Assembly (NCBI RefSeq): GCF_008831285.2
Contig: NC_045143.1
Span: forward strand, 20,112,854 to 20,176,853
Source of the DNA: Nymphaea colorata
Lineage: Eukaryota > Streptophyta > Magnoliopsida > Nymphaeales > Nymphaeaceae
DNA: 64,000 nucleotides
Reading direction: 5' to 3'
Translations under genes and position numbers: made by a program
Part shown: piece after piece, positions 33,365 through 45,500 of the stretch
Position numbering within the stretch: the first letter of the stretch is position 1
Layout: each line of letters starts with the position of its first letter
Notes under the pieces: model-generated
What the model was told of the DNA's origin: nothing
What the model saw: only the letters and a program-made list of their open reading frames with translations
Database searches by the model: none

Positions 33365-36029
33365 TTTGGATTTCAGGTAATCTGAACATGGAACATAAGA
33401 TTTGGCTGAACTCGATACGGCCAAAAAAATCAAGATTCCAAGTCCTTGTGAGGTTGAATTATACCAATTCATATATATATATATGTGGTTTGGATTTCGG
33501 GTAATCTGAACATGGAACATAAGATTTGGCTGAACTCGATACGGCCAAAAAAATCAAGATTCCAAGTCCTTGTGAGGTTGAATTCTTTGATGGGGTGAAT
33601 TGATTTGACTATACATTTTCAATAATTTACAATTGACACCTAGGCAGTAAATTGAGTTAAAAGATTAAAATATTGCCACCTAGCCTCCCAGTAAAAATGA
33701 TCAGAAGGTAGTAAACCTTAGCTCTTTACTAAGGTTAAATGTGATCCACTATAAATCACAATTTCTCGGGGCAAACTACAGCATAAAGAAGATAAACAAT
33801 CTGAAGGAGCACATATGACAGGTGACCTGAAACTATCTGTGACTGCCAACAAACTTTGTTCAGTTTGTTGGAAACGTTGTTATTGGAGATGAGAAGAGAT
33901 GCGGTTCTTTCATAATTCATATTTTATTTTTTTGCATGTTAGGCATTGAGCATGGACTTCTTGAAAGCTGAAGTAGCCATAGATTTGGCAAATTCCCATG
34001 CTTGTCAAGGCCTTTTTTCTCTTCTAATTCTACCTTTGCTGCATTACCTTCTCAAACAAAAAGACAGTGCCTTTTGGTTGCACAGTTAGGGTGCATTTGG
34101 TGATCTCAGATACCATTTTGTGGAACCCACTGTTTAAACAAACATTCGATTTCCACAGTAAGAGAAAACTTGGATTTCAGATCCATGTTTCCTGGGGTTG
34201 GACCTCAGATCACAGAGGATTTCAGATAACAATTTCAGGCGACTTGTAATTGATGTCTTCTTTCTCTTATTTTGCAAATAAAGTTGCTATGACTGTATTC
34301 GTCAGTACTGACTGGAAATTCTGATAAATTTCCAAGCAAAATTGTGTTGTGCCTTATGTTCTCTACGTTCCTTCTTGCTTTCTTGTGCTTTTACCATGGC
34401 AGAGCTTCTGATTGATTTTCGACTTTCTGGAAGCGAATAGAGTACATATATTATATATATGTACATTTAGGTACATTACTCCACTACACATCAATATATT
34501 ATAACAATACGTAATACGTATATTATATACGTATACGGAATATATAGTACATTGTATAACATTAATATGCACTATAATACATATTATATGTATATTATGT
34601 TATAATATATAAGTTATATAGCCAGAGCTAAAGTAATACTGAGTCCTTTCCATGCTTGAGAACCATCTTGCACTTTTTCAGTCTTGAAAGATTTCTACAC
34701 CTTTCTACTGCGCCTGTGAAGCAAATTCATGACAATGAGTGTGTGCCCTTAGCAAAATTAAATTGACTAGGAGACAAAAAATCTTAATTTTCTTGAAGGA
34801 CTTGCTTAGCATATCTTATACTATTTCCTTGGTAAAGATAAAATTTAGAAAAGATAAGGTCCTGTTTGATATATGAAAAGGCATTATTCTATCTGATGCT
34901 GGAGCATTTGCTTATTGAACAACTTTTTGAAGCCTATGAAGTGGACGTTGGTTATATTGTTTGTGGTACTTGTCTATTCACTTGCTTTCCTATTTGCCTC
35001 CTGTATTTTGTTTAATTTCTTCATTGCAGGAATTGCATCTAGATTTTCATTAAACTGATGGAAAGTAAATGCTGAAGATTTTTAGTTTATGTATTTGATT
35101 TTTTGCTTGCCGCCTGTCTTTGCTATGTTTTATGAGGAGCATCTTGACTTTCATTTGTTCATTGGAAACCGTGATTGGTGTTCTCATCAATATCATGTCG
35201 GCATGTCGGCTAACTGGTAGAACTTAATCCAGTATCCAGCCTGAAACGCTTATGGCTAGTGCCAGACTGCCAGTCAGTTAGCTGAGATCAAGCTTGAGAT
35301 GATTAATCTCAGGCATCCTATAGATGTTCATTAGCTCAATTTTGTGGCTAGTTGTGCTTGGAGGTCCGGCAAAATGGACTGATGAATCTCAAACTCAATC
35401 AGTTTTCTTAAAAAAAAAAAAGAACGATAAAAAGTTCCCTGATTCAAAGAATGGTGATGGAGAAAAAGAATTAGCATACCATCAGGAAGATGTAGATGTA
35501 TCAGATTCATCATGTGGATTGTGGACTTTTATGCTTGGGGCAGCAAAGATTCATTTATTGCTGCTATGGATTGTGCAGGTACAGAGCTGTTACAAGTGCT
35601 TATTACAGAGGTGCAGTCGGAGCCATGCTAGTTTATGACATGACCAAGCGCCAATCTTTCGACCATGTAGCTAGGTGGCTCGAAGAGCTTCGCGGCCATG
35701 CTGACAAAAACATTGTCATCATGCTGATTGGAAACAAGTGCGACCTGGGAAGCCTTCGTGCAGTCCCCACTGAGGATGCCAAAGAGTTTGCACAGAGGGA
35801 GAACCTCTTCTTCATGGAGACTTCAGCCTTGGAAGCAACCAATGTCGAAACGGCCTTCCTGAATGTGTTGACAGAGATCTACAGGATTATAAGCAAGAAA
35901 GCTCTTGTAGCTAATGAAGATGGTGAAGGTACTGGTAACGCTGCTTTGCTCAAAGGAACCAAAATTATTGTTCCTGGTCAGGAAACGGCATCTGATGTGA
36001 AGAAGCAAGCGTGTTGTATGTCCACTTAG
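31188..36029 (+). CDS. RABA4: Rab GTPase of the RabA4 (Rab11-like) subfamily; join(31188..31414,35579..36029)
   Basis: Two exons encode 225 residues. All GTPase motifs are present: P-loop GDSAVGKS (22-29), switch I with the invariant Thr47 in [16 protein letters not shown] (69-75), GNKCDL (127-132) and ETSAL (156-160). The C-terminus ends KKQACCMST, with prenylatable Cys221-Cys222. The N-terminus [17 protein letters not shown] is characteristic of plant RabA4, regulators of trans-Golgi and secretory-vesicle traffic in polar growth. The intron lies within Arg76 (AG|G, donor at 31415, acceptor ending 35578), the expected site after AGQER. The start at 31188 is chosen by family N-terminus. Exon 1 is much richer in GC than exon 2. 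The 4164-bp intron is unusually repeat-laden. The gene appears intact. Confidence 0.95.
31415..31463 (+). repeat. CT microsatellite directly at the Rab intron donor
   Basis: CT units run almost uninterrupted (one CG interruption near 31440) from the donor GT itself, so the repeat forms the first 49 bases of the intron. Confidence 0.95.
33320..33584 (+). repeat. Tandem duplication (~120-140 bp) with AT microsatellites in the Rab intron
   Basis: CCAATTCATATATAT, an AT run, then GGTTTGGATTTC...GAGGTTGAATT occurs at about 33320-33460 and 33464-33584. The copies differ at only one or two bases outside the AT run (about 17 AT units in the first copy, six in the second), so the duplication is recent. 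Confidence 0.92.
34084..34240. mobile_element. MITE-like remnant in the Rab intron
   Basis: TTAGGGTGCATTTGG near 34087, followed by CCACTGTTTAAACAAACA, resembles the reverse complement of the 161-bp MITE at 60690-60850 (GGCTGTGTTTC, CCACTGTTTAAA, TTTAAACAAACA). A matching right terminal repeat is not visible, so this copy is partial or diverged. Confidence 0.4.
34430..34620. repeat. AT-rich region of TATATA/GTATAC palindromic words
   Basis: Runs of TATAT, GTACAT, ATACGTAT and similar self-complementary words with little other sequence. No element boundaries found. The remaining Rab intron (31464-33319, 33585-34083, 34621-35578) shows no coding homology. Confidence 0.6.
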
Positions 36030-36350
36030 AGTTTCTGGAAGAATTCTCAGAGATGGTGGGATCATTTTTGTATTTTTGTTCTTTTGATTTTTTGCCGCTT
36101 CTCCCTGACAGCATTACAGCATGGCTGGTTTACCAGCTTTGCTGCTGTTCATAAAACTAATTACTTTTGGTATATTTTCTCACTCAATAGAGGGGGAACA
36201 TAGACAGGTCGGAAGGTTTTTGTTTTTTATTTATTAGTATGTTAAAGAATTAGCTCTAATAGAATTCAAAATCTGGAACGACATACTGGCAGGCAAATGT
36301 AATGTGTCTCATTGCTGTTCACATTCAAAAGCGGGTTTGCTCATCCTTTT
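36030..36350 (+). other. Probable 3' UTR of the Rab gene
   Basis: T-rich sequence with possible polyadenylation-type words (AATAGA near 36187, AATGTAATGTG near 36296). The exact end is not determinable. Confidence 0.4.
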
Positions 36351-36448
36351 TGTTCATTTGCTGTTCGCGTGTGCATGTGTCGACCCTCAAACATCAGGAG
36401 ATGGTAACAAAGGGATGAAAGAAATAATAGGTTTTTTCCGTCTCAAAT

Positions 36449-36484
36449 GAGAGAGGAGAGAGAGAGAGTGTGTGTGTGCGCGTA
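36449..36484 (+). repeat. Compound GA/GT/GC microsatellite
   Basis: GAGAGAGGAGAGAGAGAG is followed by GTGTGTGTGCGCG. Confidence 0.9.
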
Positions 36485-37815
36485 TGTGGAATAATATGTT
36501 AGGCCATGTCAGATAATGAAGTTGGTGGGAGAAGCAAAGCATACGAAGCAAACCGCATGCAAAGATAAGGGAGTTTTATGTATGACGTGTTGGGCTATGA
36601 GTTGGCTGAAAAATCCTTGAGGGGTATAGTGTTACACTTTTAGCTGGTTGACAGGCACTGGGTAATATTTCTTGTCGTCGGTATCCCCGTGAGCACTATG
36701 CCTTTATGTTATTGGAGCGAGAGAACGGTATCATAGGAACTGGACAACCTTGGACCCTAATATATGGTGAAATAGCCAAACATTGTATGTCTGAGGATGC
36801 TCATGAAGCATGACATTGTATTCAATTATAGAGTGGAATAGAAGTCAGTCACGCCTAATATCTATTGACTTAAGCACGCATTTAAAAGTTCTTAATAGTA
36901 AAATGCCGTAAGGCTTGCTGATTTTGCTTTTGCTTTACATCTTTAGCTTAAAAGCCAGGTGCATTCACAGAAATCTTGGTTTAAAAAGAAGGTTTGCTTG
37001 CAAAAGAATATCTGCAATATAATTTTTTTCTTCACTCAAGAAAGAAAAATCCCTCCATTAGTCGGATGTTGAGGTGTGAGTTCCCAATGAAGAGTAATTT
37101 CTGTTTGTTGAAGTCAATCTTACATTCCATCAAACAAAACCTTGGAGGTACTTTACAACTCGCTGATCCGACTCTTAAGTCACCCGAATAAGCTAGGATT
37201 ATATCTATTGGCTCACGAGTCAGGACTTACGCGAGTTGGCTGGGATCGTTAATCAATTACAGCTTTTTAGTCATGTATTGCTGAAAATGGAAGAATAACC
37301 GAATCCATATCATATTATGAGATGCTAAAAATCTACTCTTAAAATGTACGAAATTGAATATGAGATATTTATGTAAAACTAAATCTTTATCCGAATTTAA
37401 TTATGGTCTAATATTTATTTAAAGCCAAACCCAAAACCAATTGAATGTCGTTTCTTGTAATCCAAATTTTTAATTAAATATTTTTTTTCTATTTCCGACT
37501 TTTGTAAAGCAGTTTGACTGGATATCCGACCGATCCATTGACATCCTTCAAAGCAAAGGATCCTCTTAAGTTGTGGAAAGCATGACAACCTTTGCTCCCA
37601 ATGGCAGAGGCATGGGTGGGCCGTTCGGGGTAATTTCCTATACCAGGTCACACAAATTACCTTAATGCCTCATTGTTTTTTACTTATTTATATATAGGTG
37701 CCTCTTAAAATTCACAAATTAAAATATTAATGTCCCTCAATGAAAAATTTTAGAATTCTGCATTGTTAGCCCTCTTCAATTAAACGCGTTATGAAGACAA
37801 AAGGCAACCTTATAT

Positions 37816-37956
37816 GAACCCACCGTGCTGGCTGCAGGGCTCGGCCGAGGCAACTGCATATGAACCGGGTGACCATGCAGACTGCGGGGTTCACCCGTTT
37901 TGGACTGCACTTGCCTCGGCAATAGGGCCGAGCCCAGTGACCGGCATGGTGGGTTC
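37816..37956. repeat. GC-rich imperfect inverted repeat (foldback) of ~141 bp
   Basis: GAACCCACCGTGCTGGC and GGGCTCGGCC with GAGGCAACTGCA on the left pair with the right arm (reverse complement GAACCCACCATGCCGG, GGGCTCGGCC, GAGGCAAGTGCA). The left arm lacks about eight bases. A smaller inner pair, GAACCGGGTGA and TCACCCGTTT, sits between them. It stands out from AT-rich surroundings. It could be a foldback/MITE remnant or a hairpin-forming fragment of a larger repeat. Confidence 0.7.
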
Positions 37957-39153
37957 GGATCATAACCTCACAAAGTGCCTCCGGTGCTCTCTATCGTTTC
38001 TGCCATTTGTCACTTGCCAGAGATATGAATTGTTAATTGATGATTACAAACACAAGATGTATCCGCATAACCATGTTGTATCCACGAGTGATCCAAAAAA
38101 AATAAAATTGGTGTCAAAGTTGAAGTATTTAAAAAATTTAAAAAACAAAACACGTTTGGCTTTATTGAATATATATATATATATATTCAACTGCTGCTCA
38201 CATGCGGTCTTGGTAAACGTACCTCGCAAAATGAAAGCATCCCGCCAAACATACCTCTGGCAGTACAAGGCATTGTGCTTTGTGATATGGAACTAACATG
38301 AATGGGCAATTTTAAGCTTTAAAGTATTGAGGAGTGCTGTCAGCATATGATCAATCCAATACTTTTGGTGAGCGGAGGAGACCCAATGCTCCGTTGAAAG
38401 TCAGCTTCCGGATTATTTGGGACTCATGGACTTGACTCAAAAATTTGTTAGATTTATCATACACTTTAAATGTTTCATGATTTTTTTTTTTTAAGACAGA
38501 TTTATATGATTGATGCTAAACAACTCCATATAGTATAGAATTTGCTTTTGGTGCTTTGATGTATTGTTCTTATCATGCTTAAACTTGAGTGTTGATGACT
38601 CCTCTTTTATAGCACATAGAATTAATACCTCAGCTATTCGAAACAGAAATTAGCTGCTTACTAATTTTACTATGCCCATTGTGCGAACTTCCTTGAAGAC
38701 AACCTAAGTTCTACTTACTCGTGCCGTATTAAAAAGGCAAATCTCTCCATTGTCCATTCGCCCAAATGGAATCGTTGGAAAACAAAGCTAGATGGATTAC
38801 ACTTTCCATCTCTAACTATGTTTGATGTTTTGGTCATTTGAACAATAAGTTTTCTACTGAAACATACGTTAAATGCTATTTTGGAGGTAAATGGCATCTA
38901 AGAGTGCCAGCCAAACACATTATAAACATTGTTTAATGCCATAATTAAGACATTTTGATGGGTTTGTAGCGAAGCCCAAGTTTCAAAATGGTCTCAGTTG
39001 CAATCATAAAAAATTGTTTAAATGGCTAATTATCTTAGTGACATTTTTTCGATTAACAATTAAAGATGAAATGGTTTTACTTTTCAGTGATTTTTTTGGA
39101 AAAAAAGCCGAATTTTCGAATTGTAACAAGAGCAGCTAACTTATACCAAGAAT

Positions 39154-39157
<4 letters not shown>

Positions 39158-39200
<43 letters not shown>
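39158..39200 (+). repeat. TA microsatellite upstream of the fusion gene
   Basis: About 21 TA units end some 345 bp before the ATG at 39544, at the abrupt boundary between AT-rich intergenic DNA and the GC-rich promoter. Confidence 0.95.
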
Positions 39201-39201
<1 letters not shown>

Positions 39202-39358
39202 CGTTTTCTAAGAGCAGGCAAGGTCATTAGGGAGAGATTATTAAAAAGAGGCGCCGCCTTAATTCACAAGTCACACGGCCTATTGAACGGTCCAAAGTCG
39301 GAAGCGCGACGCTCTCATCCGTGCGGGCGTTTCGTTCGTCTTGGCATCATACGGGGCG

Positions 39359-39375
39359 CCACGTCATACGTCACC
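39359..39375 (-). promoter_or_regulatory. as-1-like double TGACGT motif
   Basis: On the minus strand the sequence reads TGACGTATGACGTGG: two TGACGT cores, 8 bp start to start, about 170-185 bp before the ATG. TGA-type bZIP factors bind paired TGACG motifs, and the ACGTGG part is also a G-box-like core. Its function here is inferred. Confidence 0.5.
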
Positions 39376-39543
39376 TGCCGGCACGTTCGACTGAATATTT
39401 ATCTGCACGCTCCCGTCTGTTTCGGGATCGTTCGATTAAGTCCTGGCGTTTTCTCACGCCCTTCACTCTCTGTAGCAAAACTAGAGGGACGGAATCTCTG
39501 CCTCGGTTTAGGAAGGTCCAGGACAGAGTTTCGTAGCAAGGAA

Positions 39544-42500
39544 ATGACGACTCAGACCGTCGGATTCGTAGGCGTCGATGATCTCTGCTTAGATATGGCT
39601 TCTTCTCTCGTTCGTTTGGGATTCAGAGTACAAGGTTTTGACGTAGGGCGCCATCTTTAACTCTCTGTGGTGTTGATCCTTGGTTCTAGGCAATTTTCTT
39701 CAGTTTCTTTGTCAGCGAAATCCATAATTTGCTTTGCTCTTTCTCTAGGTGTCGTTATTGTGACATGCATGCGTGATATTTCGAGTACTTTTTTGTTTGT
39801 TGTTTTCTTGTTTACGGTAACTGCAGTTCCTGGGTCCTTTTTTTTTTCTTGTGTGGAGAAATGTTCATCGCAAATGAAACACATCAATATAATCTGCTGT
39901 AAAATCATCTAATGATGTTTTCATCAAGTTTTATTACCTTCTATATGATTTTCCCCATATTTCACTGGTTTTTGTCACCTTCCTTTTTTTATAGATATCC
40001 AACTCTGTCATGGATGATTTTGTGAAGTTGGGTGGTTCCGGCTGCTCCATTCCAGTGGAAGTGGGAAGAGGTTAGTGTTACCTTTATTCTATCTGCTTTT
40101 AAGAGAAAAAACATCTGTTGGAGATTTTGTTAGCCGTATAAGATGTTATCTTCTTAACCTTTTCTGAGGAAATTCATTTATAACTTGTAATTCTCAAGTT
40201 GCATGAATACTTGACTACCAAGTTCTATTTATCATCCGCTGGAGTCATATGTCAAGCATAAGCCTGATGTTGATGGGGAAGCAATTGTAGACCTAGCCAC
40301 TGCTTGCTAAAGGAACTTCCCTCTAACTCAGCCTATACATGCGAACATGAAATGGTTAATTGTGTGGAGCATAAACCACTAGGAAAATCATAGTTGTATC
40401 ATCAGAATCATCATCTTCTAAGTTCTATACCTTTTCTGTGGAAGCTTAACTGTTAATGTTGGCAGCAGAATCAAGTCTGGCAAGTGGTCAGCTTCTAGTG
40501 TTCATGTTCATTGTTTGTTAAGAGCTCTTTCTTTTTCCGTCTGCAGGTTCTGCAGCCATCATTCTAACAGTATCAGGTTATAAACACGCATATGATCTAC
40601 TGTTTGGTGCTGGAGGAATCACTGAAGGTTAATATTACAATTTTAGGAATATGAAACATTTCTTTTCTTTATTATGATGTGTGAGCACATAAATCCTGCT
40701 TTGTGAAGCATGAATTATTGTTCTTCCAGGGTTGCCCAATGATGCTGTTATCATCCTTCGTTCAGACATAGCACCAGAAAATATTGAGAAGTTACAAAAG
40801 CATCTAAAAGGCAAGTTGATTCTCTGATATAGTTATCTCTTTGGTGAATTCCATAAATTAGCTTAACCTAGGATAGCCATTTCAGCAACAGGATGTTTTC
40901 TTTGTTTATTTTGTCTCCTGTATGTAAAGATTACTGTTTTGTCTTATTTGACATCTGCGCATGACCTCTTCCAGCTCCTTTTGCATGCTTAATTGCTTTA
41001 TTGAGCTTAAACTTGCTGCATATGTAACTAAATGTTTTAAAACCCCACAACTGAGGAGTTGGCCCATGACCCATCCATCTTCAACTTGTGTCTTGGCAAG
41101 TCAACTCGATGACAATTGATAAATTTCAAGAGAACTAATCTTTAATTAACCTCGAAAGAAACCCTAACTCCTCTTTATATAGACTAGAGGAGAGGGAAAA
41201 GTTACAAGAAAGTCATTAAAAGAAACATTATTACACAAGTGCCCTCTCAAGCCTAATACTGAATATAAACACGTCTTAACACTCCCCCTCAAGTTGGAGC
41301 GTATATGTCAAACAAGCTCAACTTGGAACAACAACTTTGGAATGGTCCTCTTGCAAGAGCTTTAGTAAAAATATCAGCTGTTTGCCCTGTAGTTGAAATA
41401 TGGGAGGTACTTACAAACCCCTTTTGAATCATGTCTCTGGTATAGTGACAATCTACTTCAACATGCTTGGTTCTCTCATGGAAAGCAGGATTATTAGCAA
41501 TAAACAGAGCAGCTTTGTTATCACCTAACAATTGCATAGGAAGAGGCACTTCCACAGTAAGATCCAACATCAGAGATCTAACCCACATAACTTCAGCAGT
41601 AGCCTGAGCCATAGCTCTATACTCAGATTCTGCACTTGATCTGGCAACCACTGTCTGCTTCTTACTCTTCCATGTGACCAAGTTGGATCCAATAAACACA
41701 CAAAATCCAGTAGTGGATTTTCTGTCAAGGTGACATCCCGCATAATCAGCATCAACATACACAGATATAGTGAGAGATGTACCATTTTGAAAGAAGAGTC
41801 CCGTTCCTGGTGAATTTTTTAGATACCTGAGAATCATGATAGCAGCATCCCAATGGACTTTCTTGGGCTTATCCATAAATTGACTCACTCTGCTGACAGC
41901 ATAGGCAATATCAGGTCGAGTAACAGTGATATATAGGAGCTTCCCAACAATCCCTCTATATTGTCTAGCATCAACATCTTCAGTATCATCATCATACAAG
42001 CGAGTATTGATGTCCATGGGTGTAGAGGCAGGTCGACATCCTAGCATACCTGTCTCTTGCAAAACATCAGTAACGTATTTCCTTTGACACATGATAAGAC
42101 CCTTCTGATTTCTGGCAAACTCAATACCTAGGAAATAGCGTAGCTCACCAAGATCCTTGGTGACAAAGTGTCGTCCAAAGACATCCTTGATGTTGGAAAT
42201 CCCCTGAATATCATCCCCTGTATCCCCTGAATATCATCCCCTGTAACAATGATATCATCAACATAGACAAGAACTATCACTGTACCTGTAGAAGTTTTCT
42301 TGACAAAAAGGGAATGATCGGCCGAAGAACGTCGGAAGCTCTCATTCTCAATATTCTTTGATAATTTTTGGAACCAAGCTCGAGGACTTTGTTTCAGACC
42401 ATAAATTGCCTTTCTCAATCTGCACACTTTCTGACACTCCCCCTCAGCAACAAACCCTGGTGGTTGCTGCGTATACACTTCTTCATGTAGGTCACCATAC

Positions 42501-45500
42501 AGAAAGACATTTTTGACATCAAGCTGTGATAGAGACCAATTCTTGCTGACTGCAACAGCGAGAAGAACCCGTAAAGAAGCATGTCGTGCCACAGGAGAGA
42601 AGGTATCATAATAATCAACCCCATAAATCTGAATATAGCCTTTAGCAACCAGGCGAGCCTTATATCTCTCAATGCTGCCATCTGCTCTGTATTTAACAGT
42701 AAATACCCATCTGCAACCAACAATAGCTGCATCAGATGAAGGAGTAACTAGTGTCCAGGTGCCTCTAGACTGAAGAGCATCCATCTCTTCTTGCATTGCT
42801 GCGGCCCATTTAGGATCAGAAAGAGCGTCCATGGGAGTCTATGGAAGAGCTACAGCCGACAGTCCCTTGACAAACTGTCGGTAAGTAGGAGTGAGTCTAT
42901 CCATGGATAAATGACCAGAGAGAGGATGCAAAGTGCAACTGCGTTTGCCTTTCCTTTGAGCAATGGGCATATCAAGTTCATTAATATGAGGACCAGAAGC
43001 ATGCTCTGGAGAGTCCCCTGTGTCATCATCACATAAAGAATTGTCAGCAGAATTTGTGTGTTCAGGAACTACCTTGGGCGTGCTGGGTGAAGGCACAGGA
43101 GCACAGTGGGCAGGTTCAACAGGTTTAGTGCGACGTTGGTAGATAGCCCCAAAACGCGAAGCAACTGGTTGTGGACAACTCATGAGAGGTAAAGGAAGGT
43201 GGACTTCATCACTAAATTCAGGCACCCTTAATTGAGTTCCATTTGGAGAGAAATAAGAGGTTGACTCAAAAAATGTAACATCAGCACTCACATAATATCG
43301 ACGAGTAGAAGGATCATAATAGCGATATCCCTTTTGAGTGCGGGAATAACCAACAAAGATCGTTTTGATAGCCCGAGGGGATAACTTATCTCTCCCAGGA
43401 CCAAGCAACTGAACAAAGGCAACACATCCAAAAATACGAGGGGCAACAGAAAACAATTCTCTGTCAGGAAAAAGGACAGAGAAAGGAATAAGATCTCCCA
43501 ACACAGATGACGGCATGCGATTAATAAGATAGCATGCTGTAAGAACAGCATCTCCCCAGTAAGAATGGGGAACATGGCTGTGTATGATAATGGTTCTGGC
43601 AACATCAAGAATATGTCGGTGTTTTCTTTCAGCAACCCCATTTTGTTGAGAGGTATAGGCACAAGAAGTTTGGTGAATGATACCCTTATCCCTGAAAAAT
43701 TGTTCTAAAGAGGAAGCACAGAATTCAAGAGCATTGTCAGAGCGCACAATCTTGACACAAGTATCAAACTGAGTCAGAATTTCATTGATAAAATTTTTGA
43801 TTACATGACCCGCTTCAGATTTGTGTTTCATAAGAAAAACCCAACTAACACGACTGTAATCATCAACAACAACAAGATAATACCGATGACCCTGAAGGTC
43901 AGGAGTACGACTCGGGCCCCAAACATCAAAATGAAGTAACTCAAACACAGAGTGGTTACTTCTACTGGACCGTGGAGGAAAGGATGACCGATGGTGTTTG
44001 CCTAACTGACAAGACTCACATTGAAAAGAAGACTTATGAGACAACTGAGGGAGAACATGCAGCAGTTTCTGAAACGGGAGATGTCCAAAACGTAAATGCC
44101 AAGTATAAGCCGAGGATGAGGACGACCCCGACGAGGTAGATCCAGCAAAGGGAAAGGAATGCACTAGCCTGTAGAGACCTCCCTGTTCACGGCCACTGCC
44201 AATCACCCTGCCCGTCAGTATATCCTGAAACACAAGAGAGGAAGAGTCAAATATAGCACGACAATTTAATTCTCTGGTAATCTGACTGATAGAAAGTAGG
44301 CTATGGGGGAATTCTGGTGCATGAAGAACGTGCTGCAGCGGCAATGATGAAGTAAGTTGGACCTCTCCATGTCCAACAACTGGTGAATATTTTCCATCTG
44401 CTAGAATAACCGAACGACCCGGTGGAGTAGGGACGTAAGAGGTGAATTGCGCCTTATCCCCACAGAGATGTGTCGATGCACCAGAATCAATAAGCCAATC
44501 TGTAGTGTCAGTAGCAGAGCAGACTGTACAGGCAGAATACATACCAGATGAAGAAGCACTCGCAGCGGTAGGAACAATAGAAGTGGTCGGACCAGGGGCT
44601 TGATGGGCTCTGTCGCCAATCAAGTTCCTCAACTGAGAGAGAATGTCATCTACATGCAGCTCACTGGAGGAGGCAGTGTGCTGAGGCTTAGGCTGCTCGG
44701 GAGAATCAGTAGATACAGTCTGATTTGCAAAAGCTGGACGGCTATGTTTCTGCCAACACTTATCCACAGTATGACCAATGCGGTGACAAAACTGACATAC
44801 AGGGCGCGAAGGGGTATTGCCACGGCCACGGCCCCCTTGTCCTCTGGCAAAAAAGGGTCCACCTCTGCCACGAGTAGCAAGCATAGCAGAAGTGGTATCA
44901 GGAACAGTCGATGCAGAGATCGGAATTCTGCTTAGCCTACTGTAAGCCTCATCAATAGGAGGAATCGAGGGACTAGTAAGCATTTGGTTCTTTGCTGATT
45001 CATAAACAAAGTCTAAACCATAAAGAAATACCCCTACCATAAGCATATCTCTGTATGCCTTTTGTTGTTCACACTTGCATGCGGGAAAGTAGCTATTCAG
45101 TCTCTCAAACATGTACTTGAGACTAGAATAATAAGTGTGAAGAGGTCGGCCATCTTGTCGCATCTGATGAATATCATGATGAAGCTGCATAATGCGCGTT
45201 TCATTTCTTGCCTGTGAATACGTGGCAGCAAGGGAATCCCACATATCCTTTGCACTTTCCTTGTGCAAGACTTCATTTGCAATTTCTTGAGAGAGAGTAC
45301 CAACAATCCATACCATAACCAACGAATTATCTTTGAACCAAGTAGTATATTTTCCAACCTTCTGTAATGAGCGATAATGCTGGAAAATATGAGATATTCC
45401 TTGTCATGAGCGATCAAGGTTCTTTTTACTTGCATGGCCCACATCTCGTAATTACCCCCATCCATTTTGGTGATAATGCTGGAAAATGGGGAACTCTTCA

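Larger units (their letters stand above)
36351..39158. other. Intergenic region, largely unrecognised
   Basis: No coding homology found. It contains a GA/GT microsatellite (36449-36482), a GC-rich inverted repeat (37816-37956) and an AT run (about 38168-38187). The remainder is AT-rich DNA without element ends I can support. Confidence 0.5.

Noticed and set aside
39199-39543. In-frame N-terminal extension of the fusion gene from 39199
   Set aside because: It covers GC-rich promoter/5' UTR sequence with no similarity to the family. The family N-terminus begins just before the VGFVG strand, at 39544.
40811-40816. GT donor at 40815 instead of the GC donor at 40811
   Set aside because: It would make exon 4 85 nt and break the 81-nt match with paralogous exon 15. 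GCAAGT is the strong GC-donor consensus.
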